A stretch of 10,577 nucleotides of DNA from Isohypsibius dastychi. Taxonomy: Eukaryota; Tardigrada; Eutardigrada; Parachela; Isohypsibiidae. The DNA lies in the NCBI GenBank assembly GCA_034696485.1, contig JAQIWT010001492.1, forward strand, positions 1 through 10,577. The letters are read 5' to 3'. Under the pieces are notes generated by a model. That model made no database searches. It saw only the letters and a program-made list of their open reading frames with translations, and was not told where the DNA came from. Made by a program: the position numbers and the translations under genes. Positions 7,428 through 10,577 of this stretch are shown here, in pieces. The first letter of the stretch is position 1, and every line of letters begins with the position of its first letter.

Positions 7428-8072
7428 ATGAAAGTTCTCGTCGCGCTCTTTCTGTTTGCCTGCGTTGGTGAGTGAATTGACAAACGATACTCATAAAGGT
7501 GACTTTAATTGTTCCGTTACAGTTGCTTGCTCGGCCGACCGGACAAGGTGCACATCCTTCGAAAACGGTAAACAATGCGGCTGCTATAAAGGATATTGCT
7601 GGGCCTACCAGAAGAATGGTAGCGTTGGTGGGGACCCATGGTGCTATACCCAAGTGGAGGGATTCCCGAAAGGCGGCGAACATTACGCCAAGTGTGTTTC
7701 CGATCGAGATTGCAACTGGGCTCAGTCATGTGGAAATTCATGCTCAACTCTAGCAAGGATGACAACAAAGCCGTAGACGATAAACAGTTCGCATGCCCCA
7801 GCTTCATGGTTGGAACACGATGCGGATGCTGGAGGGAGAGATGCTGGGCATACACCAGTGATGAAGAGGGTAAAAAGGGACGGAAAGGTAATGGCAAATG
7901 GTGCTACACACAGAAAGAGGGAGTTGCTCATGGAGAACGAGACTTTGCCAACTGCACCTCGAACTATGATTGCAGCTGGAAGATGACCTGTGGGGATGAA
8001 ATGCAGTACCAAGGATCAAATGAGAAGAACAACGTTGCTGGAACCCTGTCAGACGTCACTTTTAATGTCTAG
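7428..8072 (+). pseudogene. Gene D: two-module cysteine-rich gene with a frameshift
   Basis: Exon 1 is 7428-7467 (40 nt), the 55-bp intron is 7468-7522 (GTGAGT to GTTACAG, phase 1), and exon 2 starts at 7523. The signal peptide is MKVLVALFLFACV plus one or two residues. Module 1 is intact, with Cys 23, 32, 34, 39, 54, 71, 77, 83. Soon after its last Cys, around 7732-7740, the frame breaks and stops at 7774-7776, giving a 97-aa one-module product. Module 2 is preserved in another frame from about 7737 to the stop at 8070-8072, with all eight Cys and the same Lys/Gly-rich loop as gene B. The shift equals the loss of one base (or gain of two). Promoter box, splice sites and poly(A) signal remain intact. 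It may be a young pseudogene, a gene now encoding one module, or a sequencing or assembly error. No canonical slippery heptamer supports programmed frameshifting. Confidence 0.75.
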
Positions 8073-8215
8073 GGTGCACTGTAAAGCACGCAAAATGTTT
8101 TCCCCTTATTTTGATAATGATCCGTCCATGTCTTGTCATTTAATTTCGAACCTCGAATATCACTTGAAAACATGCTGTTGTCCCGTGCTTGCACGTGGTG
8201 TCATTGACGCCCTGA

Positions 8216-8221
8216 AATAAA
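8216..8221 (+). promoter_or_regulatory. Poly(A) signal AATAAA of gene D
   Basis: AATAAA lies about 145 nt after the module-2 stop of gene D, consistent with a shared 3' end for the whole gene. Confidence 0.5.
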
Positions 8222-8250
8222 GCAAGTGCAAGTGCAGACCATTTTAGCAT

Positions 8251-8362
8251 GTGTGTCACAGATGTTTTTCTGCTGAAAATGAGCACCGTAAGTCGCCAGT
8301 GTCCGCACGTTTGTTTGCAAACTTGCAGGGACTAATCTAAGGGAAAATTTAATGTGACACAC
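8251..8362. mobile_element. 112-bp MITE-like unit with 10-bp terminal inverted repeats
   Basis: GTGTGTCACA (8251-8260) and TGTGACACAC (8353-8362) are perfect inverted repeats, and both are flanked on the outside by CAT (8248-8250 and 8363-8365), a possible 3-bp target duplication. No coding capacity is present. The short arms and 3-bp flank could arise by chance, so the call is tentative. Confidence 0.4.
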
Positions 8363-8377
8363 CATCAAAATTTTTGT

Positions 8378-8409
8378 CCCCCCCCCCCCCCCCCGCAAAG
8401 GGGGGGGGG
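8378..8409. repeat. C17 run, GCAAA, G10 run
   Basis: Seventeen C (8378-8394), the bases GCAAA, then ten G (8400-8409). The two runs are complementary and can fold as a hairpin; either strand could also form quadruplex or i-motif structures. The run lengths are prone to sequencing error. Confidence 0.85.
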
Positions 8410-8483
8410 ATGACCTACAAAATCCTCACCGAATACCCGATTATTTTGCTGAACGCTTTTCAATACTTTTTTCAATACCTTTC

Positions 8484-8529
8484 GGTCAACGGACAGAGGT
8501 TTTGACGATGTGGGTCAACGGACGGAGGT
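8484..8529 (+). repeat. Two direct copies of a 17-bp sequence
   Basis: GGTCAACGGACRGAGGT occurs at 8484-8500 and 8513-8529, 29 bp apart with one difference. It adjoins the 19-bp tandem array and is probably part of the same repeat. Confidence 0.6.
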
Positions 8530-8532
8530 CTA

Positions 8533-8660
8533 GATACGCTACATCACGTACGATACGCTACGTCACATACGATACGCTTCGTCACGTACGATACGTTTTA
8601 TACGCTACGCTACTCTGTCAGTTGCGATACGCTAGCTTACGTAACATCCCGTACAATACG
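8533..8660 (+). repeat. 19-bp tandem array, GATACGCTACRTCACRTAC
   Basis: Three clean 19-bp units (8533-8551, 8552-8570, 8571-8589) are followed by degenerate units with the GATACG core to about 8660. The 77-aa open frame across it is rich in RY-type dipeptides caused by the repeat and is not a gene. The unit also appears at 28-41. Confidence 0.8.
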
Positions 8661-8859
8661 TTGTTTTTCAACACGTATACCTCTACACGTTCAACGATAC
8701 AAGTTCAGTACCCAAAGAGATTGTTCTCATCATAATGCTCCACGTTAAACAGAAGTCCTTCGTACCGCTCCCTAGCCCGCTTATTTGGTTTTGAAAACAA
8801 GAAATTAACCAAAACCTCAACTACTGTAGAGCGTATAAGAAAAGACTCATGTGTGATAT

Positions 8860-9186
8860 ATGTCTTTTGTAGTGGGCTATGTCCGGGTTGGAAACACGGG
8901 TGCAGATCGGTGTATCTTCTCTGGGTATCCTTGTTACCTGAACGTGTCTTCTGATTATTATCTAATATCTACCGTACAGTTGACGCCCGACAAGTTATCG
9001 CTGAGGACAACTTGTCGTGAGGCGAGTCGTCTGCTGGCGATTGGTCGCCAAGGTCGAAGAGTCGTTATGGCCGAAAAGTCGCATGGCGACTTTAGACACA
9101 TGGGCAAGTTGTCGCTTTTTGCAGTTGTCGATTGCGAGTTGTCGCAGTACGAGTTGTCACTGGCGAAGTGTCCAACTACCGAATAA
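8860..9186 (+). other. Hairpin-rich region with AGTTGTCG repeats and a doubtful 108-codon frame
   Basis: Three small hairpins lie at 8988-8996/9009-9017 (9-bp arms), 9035-9040/9045-9050 (6 bp) and 9075-9082/9086-9093 (8 bp, 3-nt loop). AGTTGTCR then recurs at 9107, 9123, 9137 and 9152, with a 14-16 bp period. An ATG frame spans the region and ends at TAA overlapping AATAAA (9182-9187), but its sequence follows the repeats and shows no domain. I read it as a repeat element rather than a gene. Confidence 0.4.
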
Positions 9187-9219
9187 AACATCATTTACTA
9201 CTTCTGGTTTTCATGCTGT

Positions 9220-9229
9220 CCCCCCCCCC
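9220..9229 (+). repeat. C10 homopolymer
   Basis: Ten consecutive C, one of several such runs in the window. Sequence from 9230 to 9438 shows no gene. Confidence 0.8.
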
Positions 9230-9438
9230 GTTCCCTACCGCGTGCACCGAGCCAGATATCCGCCAAGGGACGGGCGCTTGCAAGTTGGCTAGTCGCTCAG
9301 AATTGCTGAGGACAAAAACATTTGTGACTGATACGCCTCTACAACTGGGGCAAAGCAATTGCAACATGTCCGCAATTGGTGAGGGTAGTAGGGGGAGGCG
9401 CAGAAACTAGAAGCTGTAGCTCCGGGAAACCGGCTTGA

Positions 9439-9476
9439 GAAGTTGTCAGTCGAAAATAGTTAGAAATGACAACTTC
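9439..9476. repeat. 10-bp inverted repeat with 18-nt spacer
   Basis: GAAGTTGTCA (9439-9448) and TGACAACTTC (9467-9476) are perfect inverted copies. The AGTTGTCA core is the same as in the repeats at 9107-9159, which suggests one repeat family. Confidence 0.5.
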
Positions 9477-9513
9477 CAGAGCCAGTTGTTCTGAATTCAA
9501 CGGGGAACAGAAA

Positions 9514-9548
9514 TTTAAAATGAAGGAACCGGCTTTAAAATGAAGGAA
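9514..9548 (+). repeat. Short direct duplication TTTAAAATGAAGGAA
   Basis: Identical 15-bp copies lie at 9514-9528 and 9534-9548, 20 bp apart. No gene is seen here. Confidence 0.6.
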
Positions 9549-9669
9549 AGAGCATCCGGTTTCACTGAGTTTTTCCTGGCATGCGGTCCTTTCCGGCAGA
9601 AAATGGTCCCATTGAAATAGTGCATGGTGTTCATATCGTGAAATATCCGAAGGATCTCGGTGACCTGCA

Positions 9670-9682
9670 CCCCCCCCCCCCC
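9670..9682 (+). repeat. C13 homopolymer
   Basis: Thirteen consecutive C. A 202-codon minus-strand frame reads through this run as a Gly stretch and is not convincing as a gene. Confidence 0.8.
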
Positions 9683-9789
9683 ATTCAAACCCAACCACGG
9701 TACTGAGATAGTTTCGATGAAGTAAACTCGATTGTCTTGTCTTTGTCGTTTTGACTGATTCCAGGAGTGCTTTAGCCAGTAGTCGGTCA

Positions 9790-9870
9790 GATGGCAAATT
9801 TGGAGCGTATTTGAAAAAAGTCAGACCAAGACGCTTTCGAGAAAATTCGGATGGGAAACAACCTGTCAAC
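9790..9870 (+). repeat. Coding-like repeat, copy 1
   Basis: The 81 bp match the reverse complement of 10036-10116 at 70 positions. In the frame opened by ATG at 9791, a stop at 9812-9814 is followed by SDQDAFEKIRMGNNLSTDM and a second stop at 9893-9895. Differences from copy 2 in the conserved core are all silent in this frame, which suggests descent from a protein-coding repeat. The protein is not recognised. Confidence 0.6.
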
Positions 9871-10035
9871 GGATATGGAGACTGATAACCTTTAACTGGA
9901 ACGCTTTCTCCGCAATCCTGGGAATTATGGAGCAGATATATGTGCACCCAACAATAAACTGAGTCGGCTCAAGCTGAAATTTATGCGAACGATTTTCCGC
10001 TTAAAAAGTGGCACACCTGACGATTCTATATATCA

Positions 10036-10116
10036 GTTGACAGGTTGTTGCCCATGCGAATTTTCTCAAACGCGTCTCGGTCTGAATCTTTTTAAAAACA
10101 CTTCAAATTTGCCATC
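10036..10116 (-). repeat. Coding-like repeat, copy 2 (inverted)
   Basis: This is the inverted partner of 9790-9870. Its minus-strand frame reads MANLKCF, a stop, then DAFEKIRMGNNLSTDI. It lies downstream of the reverse-transcriptase fragment on the same strand, so it may belong to that element, although only its position supports this. Confidence 0.6.
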
Positions 10117-10193
10117 AGCGGACAGTTTGCGGGCAGGTTAGCCATCTTCTGAAGCAAATTTCCGGAACTGCCCTTAGCAGAAAAAAAATACGG

Positions 10194-10577
10194 TCATCGA
10201 TTCAGAAAGACTAAGCTCGTCGTCGAAAAAAAACCAAGAGATTTGAATTCGGAAAGTTGTTTCAAAATGCACCTAGCGACATTGAACGTGAGCGATTCGG
10301 TTGACCTCTTTTGTCCACGAACAACCATAACGAAAGTCTTGTCTGTGCTAATAGTCAGTTTTCTGGCATGACTGAATTTGTGAAGTAAACCAAGAGAATT
10401 TTGATGGTCGGCCACTGCACAAGCAAGTAAAACAATATCATCTGCAAATTTCAGTACTGCTTAATGGAAATATAAAACAACATATGAAAATGTTATTTCT
10501 GAGTTCTCTAGAAAACTTTCTACGCCGTCCACAAGCGGACCCATACTGGTCTGAGGACTGTGGGTTCTGGGGGGGGG
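10194..10577 (-). pseudogene. Non-LTR retrotransposon reverse-transcriptase fragment
   Basis: Read on the minus strand, AVLKFADDIVLLACAVADHQ (FADD at 10448-10437) is the catalytic motif of non-LTR reverse transcriptases. KLTISTDKTFVMVVRG and EFKSLGFF follow, matching the usual later blocks (N/D-KT-x-M and FKYLG). A TAA at 10463-10461 lies just before the motif, and the frame upstream stays open to the window edge with weak character. After FKSLGFF the frame appears to shift within a run of T near 10226-10233, and the called frame stops at 10194. It is a dead fragment. The family within non-LTR elements cannot be told, and the region 10117-10193 shows nothing further. Confidence 0.7.
10569..10577 (+). 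repeat. G run cut by the window edge
   Basis: At least nine G end the window. It belongs with the other long C/G runs. Confidence 0.7.

Noticed and set aside
7729-7740. Programmed frameshift in gene D
   Set aside because: The bases TGTGGAAATTCA contain no X-XXY-YYZ slippery heptamer in the zero frame, and the paralogues need no shift. A simple indel or an assembly error is more likely.
7730-7753. A 24-bp GT-AG mini-intron that might restore the frame in gene D
   Set aside because: It is far shorter than the other introns (53-62 bp) and would remove the start of the conserved segment.
2825-8072. Assigning the cysteine module to fibronectin type II, kringle or a named toxin family
   Set aside because: Only the WCYT tetrapeptide is reminiscent. 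Cysteine count and spacing do not fit FN2 or kringle, and nothing in the sequence shows toxicity.
8502-8735. 77-codon plus-strand frame
   Set aside because: The translation is a by-product of the 19-bp TACG array.
8860-9186. 108-codon ATG frame ending at TAA/AATAAA
   Set aside because: The sequence follows hairpins and AGTTGTC repeats, and there is no signal peptide or domain. Kept only as a repeat-region feature.
9700-9895. Possible RNase H motif (VVLTDSRSAL) on the plus strand
   Set aside because: It is a single short motif in a frame different from the one supported by silent differences, and the inverted copy does not preserve it.
9339-9947. 202-codon minus-strand open frame
   Set aside because: It reads through a C13 run, crosses unrelated repeats and the inverted coding-like copy in a frame where differences are not silent. 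No domain is visible.

Overview
The window is nuclear DNA of an animal, most likely an invertebrate with compact genes. The evidence is four secreted-protein genes with GT-AG introns of only 53-62 bp, a spliced C2H2 zinc-finger gene, AATAAA/ATTAAA poly(A) signals, a non-LTR reverse-transcriptase remnant and a MULE/ZSWIM-like transposase remnant. Nothing looks bacterial. I cannot fix the phylum from sequence alone; a small ecdysozoan (nematode, tardigrade or mite-like) is plausible but is inference.

Layout. Positions 1-775 are repeat and transposon territory: a TACG-rich repeat scrap, two small hairpins, and a fragment of a Mutator-like (ZSWIM-type) transposase sitting exactly between two perfect 49-bp inverted repeats (141-189 and 683-731). 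A two-exon gene with eight C2H2 zinc fingers occupies 1078-2270 (+).

The core is a four-gene cluster of small secreted cysteine-rich proteins at 2825-8072, called A (-), B (+), C (-) and D (+) here. Each has a 40-nt first exon encoding a signal peptide, a phase-1 mini-intron and a second exon with two copies of an eight-cysteine module: C-x8-C-G-C-x4-C-W-x13/18-C-[YS]TQ-x-EG, then three more cysteines ending in DC-x-W-x5-CG (approximate). A resembles C and B resembles D, so the cluster reads as a duplicated divergent gene pair (A<->B, C<->D). All four genes carry a TTAARA-type TATA-like box whose first T lies 53-60 nt before the ATG. Gene D has a frameshift between its two modules and may be a pseudogene or a one-module gene. 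I recognise no named family for the module.

The 1.7 kb between B and C has no credible gene. It holds a pair of imperfect inverted repeats and short AAGTTGAACGA repeats that recall DNA-transposon ends. From 8250 to the end is repeat debris: a 112-bp MITE-like unit, a C17/G10 homopolymer foldback, a 19-bp tandem array related to the window start, a cluster of small hairpins, two inverted copies of an old coding repeat, and a broken reverse-transcriptase fragment (-) at the right edge. Long C or G homopolymers (9-17 nt) recur throughout.

No pathway links the zinc-finger gene to the secreted family. The four secreted genes are probably co-regulated and secreted together, but their role is unknown.
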